This document shows positions 1-7,265 of a stretch of DNA of 14,697 bases, one piece after another; within the stretch, counting starts at the first letter, position 1, and each line of letters opens with the position of its first letter. The stretch comes from an uncultured Lachnospiraceae bacterium. GTDB lineage: Bacteria > Bacillota > Clostridia > Lachnospirales > Lachnospiraceae. Where the stretch lies: assembly GCA_910586095.1 (NCBI GenBank), contig CAJUHQ010000088.1, positions 1 through 14,697 on the forward strand, in the 5' to 3' direction. Both the position numbers and the translations under genes were made by a program. The notes under the pieces are model-generated. The model saw only the letters and a list, made by a program, of their open reading frames with translations, was not told the DNA's origin and searched no databases.

Positions 1-1
1 G

Positions 2-88
2 CCAGGTATGAAGTCATATAAACAAAAAATGTATCAGACAAATAACGTTAATCAGTTGAGAGAATTGATAGAGAATATCAGTTATTGA
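2..88 (+). CDS. 3' end of an upstream gene (partial, hypothetical)
   Basis: Frame 2 is open from the window edge to a TGA at 86-88 and gives 28 residues ending NQLRELIENISY. The other two + frames close within the first 21 bases. The residue make-up, an amphipathic-looking lysine/glutamine/leucine-rich helix, fits the C-terminal tail of a real protein. The fragment is too short to assign a family. It ends 32 bases before the LRR gene on the same strand, the usual spacing here. A chance open frame of 28 codons cannot be excluded. Confidence 0.4.
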   Translation, partial: PGMKSYKQKMYQTNNVNQLRELIENISY

Positions 89-120
89 AAAATCGAGTGG
101 TTTACAATAAATAGGGAAAA

Positions 121-3100
121 ATGATGACAGAAGAATTTGTGATAGAGGAAGGCATAGTCCTTCGATGTACGTCAAGGCAGGAAGAAGTGATCGTTCCAGA
201 TGGCGTAAAAGGGATTGGAAAAGGGGCATTTAAGGGATGTGTGTCTATTAAACGCATTATATTGCCCGATTCGGTAGAGAAGATTGCAGAGCATGCCTTT
301 AAAGGTTGTAGGCAATTGCAGCATATTCAATTGTCAAAAAATTTGCAGGAAATTGGAGAGTATGCATTTCATCGGTGTCATCAGTTGGAGGAAATAGAAC
401 TGCCTTCAACCGTAAAGAGACTGAGAAATTGTGTCTTTTTGTATTGTGACAGTCTACGATGTGCCAAGATGCCAGGAGTCACCACATTGGGGAAACAGAC
501 CTTTTTAAATGATGTGAATTTAGAGGAAATTGTACTTGCTAGAGAAGTAGACCCTGATAGTATCTGCGAATGTTTTACTGGGTGCAATAAAATTAGAACT
601 ATTATTCTGGAAAGTGATACAAGAGAAGTTTTTGCGATCAATCATGTTGTGGATATTTTATCAGGAAAAGAAGTTGTTTTGCCAATTATTAGAACTATTG
701 TTAGTGATATCTACGCTATTTTAGAGATTGAACAAGGGATTTTAGTTCGATATCTAAATAATGTTAAGCATGTGGAGTTGCCAGAAGGGATTACTGCAAT
801 TGCAAAAAGTTGTTTTTATGACAAGAGAGGGATTCAATCTATTGTATTTCCTAAGAGTTTGCAGACCATTGGTGCGCGAGCATTTCGAAATTGTATAAGC
901 TTAGAAAAAGTGGAATTTTTGCGAGAAGATGTAGAGATTGAGGAAGCGGCCTTTCAGAATTGTTCGTCTTTGTGTGAGATTAGGATGCCAGGAAATAGAA
1001 CGTATCAGTTATCAGGGCTTAGGGAACTTTCAGGAAGTGGAGTGTCTGCGCTCGTACAGCAAATCCACAGTCAAGTGTTGGAGAATTTTGTAATCAGTGG
1101 AACAATTTTGATTCAGTATCGCGGCTGCGAGTCAAAAGTAATTGTGCCAGAAGGAGTGACCATCATAGGTCCGCGGGCTTTTGCAGGAAATGAGGCGATT
1201 GATCGAATCGAACTTCCAGACACTGTCAGAGAAATCGGCCGCGAAGCCTTTGCAGGGTGTGTTGTTCTACAAAGTATTGTCTTATCTAATAAGCTAGAGT
1301 GGATAGAAGAGGCAGCATTTTTAGATTGTGTGAAATTGATTCGTATACATTTGTCAGATCAGGTGTCTGTGTTACCTGCGTCTTGTTTTAAACATTGTTA
1401 TGCCTTGCAGGAAGTTTCTGCGCAGACAAAACTTCAGGTGATAGAAGAACTAGCATTTTATGGATGTCGCAAATTGAGACAGGTAGAGATGTCTGACAAT
1501 GTAAAGAAAATTGGTGATCTGGCATTTTATGGATGTAGTGCTTTGCAGGATCTACATGTTTTGCGTTCTCAGACAGAGATTGGGCGTCTAGCATTTGCAA
1601 AGAGTGGTGTTGAGAAAGAATGGGAGCAGATACCTGTTCCAGTAAAAAATGAAGATATTTATCTAAGAAATGTATTTGCACAGGCAAGTATAGTTCAAGG
1701 AGAACTCGTGATTCCAGAGGGAACGAAAAAAATTGATGCATATGCCTTTTTTGGAAATGAGATATTGACTTCTGTTATTTTTCCAGACAGTTTACAGGAG
1801 ATTGGAGAGTTTGCATTTTATGGATGTAGTCAGTTACGAAATGTTCAATTTCCAAAAGAGAAACTGGTTTTACATAAGGGCTGTTTTGAAAAATGCGTAG
1901 CGCTTAAAACGGTAAATATAATTTTGGAAAGTGTGCCGCAACGTGCATTTGCATGGTGTAAGAATTTGGAAAATGTGCAGATGGATGAGGTTTGGAGAAT
2001 CGAAAAAGAAGCATTTCAAGGATGTGTTGTAAGTCAAGTTGTGCTAGACAATGTTTCTTATATTGGCAAAAGTGCGTTTGCCATGTGTGATGAACTACAG
2101 ACAATCACAATAAAACAAAACGCATTTTTAGACGCATACAGTTTTCTGGATTGTGGAAAATTGGAACATATCGTTTTTGAGACTATAACAGAAGACTTCA
2201 TGGAAACAAATGAAGATGAACGTTTTATGGACTCTGCTGCATTTCAGGGATGCACTAGTCTAAAAAACATCACATACAAGACAGTTACAGGAAACAAAAC
2301 ATGTACTATTGAAGGATATAATAGTTTGTTTGACAGTGCGATCCCACTGTTTGTCAAAAGAATTTGTGTTAGTGCATGGAGTGTGTTTGACATTGATGCC
2401 AAAAGAGAGTTGATTGTGTATAATGGTTTAGCACAAAAAGTGACTATTCCATTTGGTATCACGTCCATTGGCAAGGAAGCGTTTCGCGATAAGGAAACTA
2501 CAAAGGAGATTGTGATACCAGAGAGCGTAAAACAGATTGGAGCGCGGGCATTTGATAAAACACAGTGGTTGCGAGAGCAAAAAGAAAAAAATCCGTTAGT
2601 TGTTTGGAAAGATATTTTGTTAGATGGAACTGCTTGTAAAGGAAAAGTCAGTATTCCATCATACATTCAAACAATTTCTGGATGGGCATTTGCAAACAAT
2701 ATGGAATTGACAGAGATTCAGTTTGAAGGTATGGTGAAAGTAGAGGCATTTGCATTTCGCAACTGTATTTATTTGAACAAGATTACTTTACATGACAAGA
2801 CAAACTATTTTCTAGGATCGTTAGAGGATAGTGAGCGCACACAACCGTCGGTTATTACGCAAATCATCAAAGAGTGTTACAATTGTTTTAAAATGCAAGA
2901 AGATTTGCTGATCGAATGTACTGGAAATATTGAACAACTCAAACTGCCAAAAGGGATTCGACGGATTGGGCGAGAAGTTTTTAAGGAAAGCAATTTGCTC
3001 ACTTGTATTATTTTAAATGGGGAAGTTACAGAAATTGAGGACAGCGCATTTGTACAGTGTAAGTGGTTACAGGCAGTCAAAAATGCAAATAGTCTTACCC

Positions 3101-3225
3101 AAATAGGTAAAAAAGCATTTTCGGGATGTATTCGCCTAGAGGAGATTGATGGGCTAGGAGAACAAGTTTCCATTGGGGAAAAAGCCTTTGAGGACTGTAT
3201 TTCTTTAAAATCTTTAAGTAAGTGA
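121..3225 (+). CDS. BspA-type leucine-rich repeat protein (LRR_5), no signal peptide
   Basis: The protein has 1034 residues and is almost entirely BspA/Treponema pallidum-type LRRs (LRR_5). Each repeat of about 23 residues follows the pattern IG..AF.GC..L..I.LP.S. A second motif, F.I..G.L..Y.......V.IPEGV..IG..AF, starts a fresh LRR array about seven times, near residues 5, 199, 321, 518, 755, 824 and 923. Before four of these (168-200, 292-325, 723-758, 892-925) lies a helix-like stretch without LRR character. Many BspA relatives are secreted and bind host or cell-surface ligands. This one has no hydrophobic signal peptide, no C-terminal anchor and no fused domain, so it may be cytosolic or lack recognisable export signals. 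AGGG at 113-116 lies 4 bases before the ATG at 121 and 7 before the ATG at 124, so translation may really begin at 124. The family is clear; function and ligand are unknown. Confidence 0.9.
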   Translation: MMTEEFVIEEGIVLRCTSRQEEVIVPDGVKGIGKGAFKGCVSIKRIILPDSVEKIAEHAFKGCRQLQHIQLSKNLQEIGEYAFHRCHQLEEIELPSTVKRLRNCVFLYCDSLRCAKMPGVTTLGKQTFLNDVNLEEIVLAREVDPDSICECFTGCNKIRTIILESDTREVFAINHVVDILSGKEVVLPIIRTIVSDIYAILEIEQGILVRYLNNVKHVELPEGITAIAKSCFYDKRGIQSIVFPKSLQTIGARAFRNCISLEKVEFLREDVEIEEAAFQNCSSLCEIRMPGNRTYQLSGLRELSGSGVSALVQQIHSQVLENFVISGTILIQYRGCESKVIVPEGVTIIGPRAFAGNEAIDRIELPDTVREIGREAFAGCVVLQSIVLSNKLEWIEEAAFLDCVKLIRIHLSDQVSVLPASCFKHCYALQEVSAQTKLQVIEELAFYGCRKLRQVEMSDNVKKIGDLAFYGCSALQDLHVLRSQTEIGRLAFAKSGVEKEWEQIPVPVKNEDIYLRNVFAQASIVQGELVIPEGTKKIDAYAFFGNEILTSVIFPDSLQEIGEFAFYGCSQLRNVQFPKEKLVLHKGCFEKCVALKTVNIILESVPQRAFAWCKNLENVQMDEVWRIEKEAFQGCVVSQVVLDNVSYIGKSAFAMCDELQTITIKQNAFLDAYSFLDCGKLEHIVFETITEDFMETNEDERFMDSAAFQGCTSLKNITYKTVTGNKTCTIEGYNSLFDSAIPLFVKRICVSAWSVFDIDAKRELIVYNGLAQKVTIPFGITSIGKEAFRDKETTKEIVIPESVKQIGARAFDKTQWLREQKEKNPLVVWKDILLDGTACKGKVSIPSYIQTISGWAFANNMELTEIQFEGMVKVEAFAFRNCIYLNKITLHDKTNYFLGSLEDSERTQPSVITQIIKECYNCFKMQEDLLIECTGNIEQLKLPKGIRRIGREVFKESNLLTCIILNGEVTEIEDSAFVQCKWLQAVKNANSLTQIGKKAFSGCIRLEEIDGLGEQVSIGEKAFEDCISLKSLSK

Positions 3226-3256
3226 GAAAATGGTTTGAAAGGAGCAGGGTTTCGAA

Positions 3257-4564
3257 ATGAGAATGTATGATTTGATTATGAAAAAGAGAAATGGAAACTC
3301 TTTAAGCAATGAAGAGATTAGCTTTATGATAAAACAATACACCACAGGAGCGATTCCAGACTATCAAATGTCAGCTATGATGATGGCAATTTATTTTAGA
3401 GGAATGAATGAACGTGAAACACTGTCTCTTACAATGGAGATGGCACAAAGTGGAGATGTGTTAAATTTAAGTGGTATACATGGCATTAAAGTTGACAAAC
3501 ATTCTACAGGAGGTGTTGGTGATAAGACAACATTGGCACTTGCGCCTATGGTGGCCGCTGCTGGTGTACCAATCGCCAAGATGAGTGGGCGTGGATTGGG
3601 ACACACAGGAGGAACCATTGATAAGTTGGAGAGTTTTACAGGATTTTCTACAGCGATCTCTGAAGAACAGTTTTGTGATAATGTGAATCGCATTGGTATT
3701 TCTATTATGGGACAGACCGCAGATCTGGCACCTGCTGATAAAAAATTGTATGCTCTAAGAGATGTGACTGCTACAGTAGACAATCGATCGTTGATCGCTT
3801 CTTCTATTATGAGCAAGAAGCTTGCGGCGGGAGCCGATGCTATTGTGTTGGATGTCAAGACAGGAAGCGGTGCTTTTATGAAAAAGGAGGAGGATTCCTT
3901 TGCACTTGCACGCGAGATGGTTCGGATTGGGACTGGGGCTGGTCGCGAGACAATTGCTATTGTGTCTGATATGGATCAGCCATTAGGCAATGCCATTGGA
4001 AACATATTGGAAGTTCAGGAGGCTATCGATACCTTACAAGGCAAAGGTCCTGAAGACTTTACTCAATTGTGCTTGACATTGGGTTCTTATATGCTTGTGG
4101 CAGGCAAAAAGGCTCATGACAGAGAAGAAGCCAAAAATATTCTCGCAGAAACCATTCGGAATAAAAGTGCATTGAACAAGCTTGCGCAACTTGTAGAAGC
4201 ACAGGGTGGCGACAGCAAAATGGTTTTTGACCCCACACGGTTTGTTCGGGCTAAGATTGTGGAAGAAATAGTTACTTCTGCATCGGGTTACGTACAGCAA
4301 ATAGATTGCGAAGAGATTGGCATGTGTTCGCTGATCCTTGGCGGTGGGAGAGAGACAAAGGAAAGTAGTATTGATTTGTCTGTTGGACTTGTACTTCATA
4401 AAAAAGTGGGAGATGCTGTCAAAGAAGGAGAATCGCTCGCCACAATTTACGCCAATGATTTAGAGAAGCTTGAGGTGGCAAGACAAAGATTTCTCAAGGC
4501 ATACACCATTTGTGAGACACCTGTAGAAAAAAAGCCATTAATCAAGGGAATAGTAATTGCATAA
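3257..4564 (+). CDS. pdp: Pyrimidine-nucleoside phosphorylase
   Basis: This 435-residue enzyme reversibly cleaves uridine, thymidine or deoxyuridine with phosphate to give the base and (deoxy)ribose-1-phosphate, in cytosolic pyrimidine salvage. The length is normal for the family. The phosphate loop KHSTGGVGDK spans 81-90. The family signature SGRGLGHTGGTIDKLE spans 110-125. The base-binding residues known from Bacillus-type enzymes appear as R168, S183 and K187, with K108 also present. KTGSGAFM lies at 201-208. The last roughly 90 residues form the PYNP C-terminal domain, with LHKKVGDAVKEGE resembling a lipoyl-like barrel. AAAGGAG at 3238-3244 lies 12 bases before the ATG, slightly far, with a second AGGG at 3246-3249. 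The gene follows the LRR gene by 31 bases and is closed by a hairpin terminator. Lys108 and the overall pattern favour PyNP over strict thymidine phosphorylase, but sequence alone does not fix nucleoside preference. Confidence 0.95.
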   Translation: MRMYDLIMKKRNGNSLSNEEISFMIKQYTTGAIPDYQMSAMMMAIYFRGMNERETLSLTMEMAQSGDVLNLSGIHGIKVDKHSTGGVGDKTTLALAPMVAAAGVPIAKMSGRGLGHTGGTIDKLESFTGFSTAISEEQFCDNVNRIGISIMGQTADLAPADKKLYALRDVTATVDNRSLIASSIMSKKLAAGADAIVLDVKTGSGAFMKKEEDSFALAREMVRIGTGAGRETIAIVSDMDQPLGNAIGNILEVQEAIDTLQGKGPEDFTQLCLTLGSYMLVAGKKAHDREEAKNILAETIRNKSALNKLAQLVEAQGGDSKMVFDPTRFVRAKIVEEIVTSASGYVQQIDCEEIGMCSLILGGGRETKESSIDLSVGLVLHKKVGDAVKEGESLATIYANDLEKLEVARQRFLKAYTICETPVEKKPLIKGIVIA

Positions 4565-4576
4565 AAGACATAGAAT
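4548..4576 (+). promoter_or_regulatory. Candidate sigma-E (mother-cell) promoter for yqfC-yqfD
   Basis: GAATAGT at 4548-4554 matches 6 of 7 positions of the Bacillus sigma-E -35 box (KMATATT). CATAGAAT at 4569-4576 matches 7 of 8 positions of the -10 box (CATACAHT). The spacer is 14 bases, as expected. The -35 lies in the last codons of pdp and the -10 touches the left arm of the pdp terminator. The predicted start, about 4583, lies inside that stem, so yqfC transcripts would not form it. In B. subtilis yqfC and yqfD are sigma-E genes, which makes the match meaningful. It is a reading by eye, without a genome-wide background. Confidence 0.5.
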
Positions 4577-4605
4577 GAAGTATAGAAAACCTATACTTCA
4601 TTTTT
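4574..4605 (+). terminator. Rho-independent terminator after pdp
   Basis: A perfect 12-base-pair stem pairs 4574-4585 (AATGAAGTATAG) with 4591-4602 (CTATACTTCATT), with a five-base loop AAAAC. It is followed by a short run of T to 4605 and then GG. The stem starts 10 bases after the pdp stop codon. It is AT-rich and the T tract is short, so termination may be partial. The position at the end of a gene, before one with its own regulon, supports the call. Confidence 0.7.
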
Positions 4606-4614
4606 GGTGCTGAT

Positions 4615-4917
4615 ATGAATAAACGTGATGTATTTAAGCAGGATATACAAAGTGCTGGAGAACGTTTTGCAGATGCTTTTTCTCTGCCAAAAGATATGGT
4701 GGTGAACGCCACATTATTTCATATGGTGGGAGGATCAGAGCTTTTTGTAGAAAACTTTAAGGGAATCATATCCTATACTTGTCACAATATTGTCATCAAA
4801 GGGAATCATGTTAAGTACTGCATTAGCGGAGATTGCCTTTTGATCGATCACTATTCTAATGAGGACATGAAAATATCAGGACGCATCAAGGAGGTAAAGG
4901 TGATAAGGGAAGCATGA
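4615..4917 (+). CDS. yqfC: Sporulation protein YqfC (YabP/YqfC family)
   Basis: This protein of 100 residues matches the size and shape of YabP/YqfC proteins (B. subtilis YqfC is about 93). It has an N-terminal amphipathic helix, then LPKDMVVNATLFHMVGGSELFVENF at about 25-49 and a beta-rich core, ending in the typical SGRIKEVKVI strand. YqfC is a sigma-E-controlled mother-cell protein needed for normal sporulation, and its biochemical role is unsettled. The start ATG has only a weak GGTG (4606-4609) five bases upstream. The gene follows the pdp terminator and a candidate sigma-E promoter. Its stop lies one base before the start of yqfD, the classic arrangement, so the two are probably co-translated. 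Assignment rests on family pattern plus synteny and is firm. Confidence 0.9.
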   Translation: MNKRDVFKQDIQSAGERFADAFSLPKDMVVNATLFHMVGGSELFVENFKGIISYTCHNIVIKGNHVKYCISGDCLLIDHYSNEDMKISGRIKEVKVIREA

Positions 4918-4918
4918 G

Positions 4919-6166
4919 GTGGAGTCCTTGCAGAATAAATGGATACGCTTTGTACGGGGATATCTGGTAATCAGGCTAGGCGGAGACTATATGGAACGCT
5001 TCTTTAATATGTGCAGAATGCACAATATTGATCTGTGGGGGATCAAAAGAGAGAATGATATATGCATCTGTGAGGCGTATGCTTCTGATTTTCTTAAGAT
5101 GCCTCCACTGCTGCGCAAGACAGGAACTAGGGCGAACGTAGTAAAGAAGAGAGGGCTTCCATTTTACTTTCCTTTTTTTAAGAAAAGGATTATTTTTTTT
5201 GTGGGTGTTATTCTGTGCTTGGCTATGCTCAATTATGCGACAAGGTATGTATGGGCAGTAGAATATGTGGGGAATTTGCAAATTAGCGATGATGAATTAT
5301 CAGACTTTTTAGAGCAGGAAGGGATACACTATGGAATAAAAAAAGAAGATATCAATTGTGAGGAGAAGGAAAAAAAGTTGCGAGCGATGTTTCAGAATGT
5401 GACATGGACATCAATCTATTTTGAAGGAACAAAACTTTATATCGAAGTCAAAGAAAATGAAAAGTCTGAACCAGTAGAGCAAATTATAACAGGCACAGAT
5501 ATTGTAGCAGATGAAGCAGGAACAATCATCTCTATTGTGACCAGAAATGGAGTGCCTCGAGTAAAAGCAGGTGACATAGTTGAAAAGGGGCAAATTCTCG
5601 TCAGCGGAGGTGTGCCTGTATATGATGAAAGCCAAAGCATTATCAATTACCAGATTTATGATGCAGACGCAGATATTTATATCCGAACGCCTATTGAGTA
5701 TACTTGTTCGATCAAAAGCAGCTATCCAGTAACACATTATACCAATAATACAGTGCATACAGGATTTGCACAGATACTAGATCATCAGTTTGATTTATTG
5801 TTTCTTTATGATTTTTTTCAGAAAGAACCATCAGCGTTGTATGAAACGGTGACAGAAAAGAAACAAGTGGTGCTATTAGACAATATCTATCTTCCAATAT
5901 ATTATGGAGAAATAGACAGAAAAGAGTATTATATTCAGTATCTTACATATACACAAGAGGAGATGGAACAGAAATTATTAGATAATTTAGAAAAATTTAT
6001 AATAGGTTTAGAGGAAAAAGGGGTACAAATAGTTGAAAAAAATGTTAAAATAGTAGAGAATAGAAATGGTATGGAATTGCAGAGCGATCTTCTGGTGATT
6101 AAGCCTACAGGGATAGCAGTAGAAATTGTGACAGAAAATACAGATGTCGAAGAGATAAAGGAGTAG
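4919..6166 (+). CDS. yqfD: Sporulation protein YqfD, membrane-anchored
   Basis: This 415-residue protein is close to B. subtilis YqfD (about 398). Its N-terminal domain of about 85 residues includes VRGYLVIRLGGDYMERFFN. One membrane helix follows at about 91-108, after the basic FFKKR. Then comes a large region, probably outside the mother-cell cytoplasm, that begins like a POTRA-type fold (VEYVGNLQISDDELSDFLEQ) and continues through VADEAGTIISIVTRNG with beta-rich segments. YqfD is required for sporulation in Bacillus and is made under sigma-E; its mechanism is not known. The start is GTG at 4919, with AAGGG at 4905-4909 nine bases before it. An in-frame TTG at 4928 is less likely. The gene is one base downstream of yqfC, and its last codons contain the ribosome binding site of phoH. 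Confidence 0.92.
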   Translation: MESLQNKWIRFVRGYLVIRLGGDYMERFFNMCRMHNIDLWGIKRENDICICEAYASDFLKMPPLLRKTGTRANVVKKRGLPFYFPFFKKRIIFFVGVILCLAMLNYATRYVWAVEYVGNLQISDDELSDFLEQEGIHYGIKKEDINCEEKEKKLRAMFQNVTWTSIYFEGTKLYIEVKENEKSEPVEQIITGTDIVADEAGTIISIVTRNGVPRVKAGDIVEKGQILVSGGVPVYDESQSIINYQIYDADADIYIRTPIEYTCSIKSSYPVTHYTNNTVHTGFAQILDHQFDLLFLYDFFQKEPSALYETVTEKKQVVLLDNIYLPIYYGEIDRKEYYIQYLTYTQEEMEQKLLDNLEKFIIGLEEKGVQIVEKNVKIVENRNGMELQSDLLVIKPTGIAVEIVTENTDVEEIKE

Positions 6167-6172
6167 GAAAAC

Positions 6173-7252
6173 ATGGAAGAGTTTCAAGTTAAAATGCAAA
6201 TTGACACAGAACATATGCAAAATATTTTTGGCAGAAAAGATGCCTACATTAAAAAGATAGAGGAAGATCTTAAAGTGGTTATCACAGACCGAAATGGAGA
6301 GGTTCATATTCGCGGTGAACAATCTGCTGTCAATAAGGCAGCAAAGTTGGTGAGTGAGTTGGTAGAACTTTCTAAACGTGGTAATATTATACAGGAACAG
6401 AATGTCTCCTATGGGTTAGAGCTTACAAGAGACGGGGACGAGGACGCACTTTTAGAGATAGATGCAGAATGTATTTGTCATACAATCGCAGGAAAACCAG
6501 TCAAACCAAAGACATTGGGACAAAAAGCTTATATTGATGCGATTAAAGATAAAATGATTGTGTTTGGATTAGGTCCAGCCGGTACAGGTAAGACATATCT
6601 TGCGATGGCAATGGCGATCACAGCATTTAAAAATCATGAAGTGGAGCGTATTATCTTGACAAGGCCAGCAATTGAGGCAGGGGAGAAGCTTGGTTTTTTG
6701 CCAGGAGATCTGCAAAGCAAGGTCGATCCTTATTTGCGTCCACTCTATGATGCGCTCTATCAGATTATGGGAGCAGAGACTTTTCAAAAAAATATGGAGA
6801 AGGGTCTGATAGAGGTGGCACCGCTTGCTTATATGCGCGGACGAACTCTCGACAATGCATATATTATATTGGATGAGGCTCAAAACACGACACCTGCACA
6901 GATGAAGATGTTTTTAACTCGTATTGGATTTGGCTCAAAAGTGATTGTTACAGGAGATGCCTCTCAGAAAGATTTGAGTGCGGGGATGCAATCAGGTTTA
7001 GATGTGGCAGAGAAAGTACTTGGAAAAATTGGGGATATTGCATTTATACGGCTGACAAGTCGTGACGTTGTGCGTCATCCACTTGTACAAAAGATTGTGA
7101 AGGCATATGAGGAGTATGAGAGCAAAATTGGCGCCAGCGCAGCAAAGACAGAGTCATCTCGTGGCGGGATAAATGACAATGTGAACAAAAACGGCAAAGA
7201 TGCACGTCAAGGTGCCTTCTATACAAGGGCAAATCGAAAGAGAAAATCATAA
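6173..7252 (+). CDS. phoH: PhoH/YbeZ family ATPase
   Basis: This 359-residue protein is a cytosolic P-loop ATPase related to the helicase core of superfamily 1. An N-terminal region of about 65 residues resembles a KH-type RNA-binding domain (IFGRKDAYIKKIEEDL, then HIRGEQSAVNKA). Walker A is GPAGTGKT at 134-141. Walker B is YIILDEAQ at 230-237. VIVTGDASQKDL at 257-268 is the sensor motif, and RLTSRDVVRHPLV at 293-305 is conserved. The tail from about 320 is basic, low in hydrophobics and probably disordered. PhoH/YbeZ proteins work with YbeY in rRNA processing and RNA quality control, and ybeY is two genes downstream. AAAGGAG at 6157-6163 overlaps the end of yqfD, nine bases before the ATG. 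The assignment is secure; the substrate is inferred from relatives. Confidence 0.95.
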   Translation: MEEFQVKMQIDTEHMQNIFGRKDAYIKKIEEDLKVVITDRNGEVHIRGEQSAVNKAAKLVSELVELSKRGNIIQEQNVSYGLELTRDGDEDALLEIDAECICHTIAGKPVKPKTLGQKAYIDAIKDKMIVFGLGPAGTGKTYLAMAMAITAFKNHEVERIILTRPAIEAGEKLGFLPGDLQSKVDPYLRPLYDALYQIMGAETFQKNMEKGLIEVAPLAYMRGRTLDNAYIILDEAQNTTPAQMKMFLTRIGFGSKVIVTGDASQKDLSAGMQSGLDVAEKVLGKIGDIAFIRLTSRDVVRHPLVQKIVKAYEEYESKIGASAAKTESSRGGINDNVNKNGKDARQGAFYTRANRKRKS

Positions 7253-7265
7253 TGGGAGCAGACAG

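Noticed and set aside
65..108. Sigma-A promoter for the LRR gene (TTGATA at 65-70 or TTGAAA at 85-90 with TACAAT at 103-108)
   Set aside because: The spacers would be 32 or 12 bases, both outside the workable range.
2244..2666. 140-residue open frame on the - strand inside the LRR gene
   Set aside because: It mirrors repetitive LRR coding sequence, and similar shadows occur all along that gene. No motif or start signal supports it.
3391..3858. 155-residue open frame on the - strand inside pdp
   Set aside because: It is antisense to the most conserved part of pyrimidine-nucleoside phosphorylase, so the opposite strand is constrained by that protein.
7200..7265. Longer N-terminus for the PgpH-like protein starting at 7200
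   Set aside because: It would overlap the end of phoH by 53 bases and has no good ribosome binding site. GGGAG sits seven bases before the ATG at 7266.
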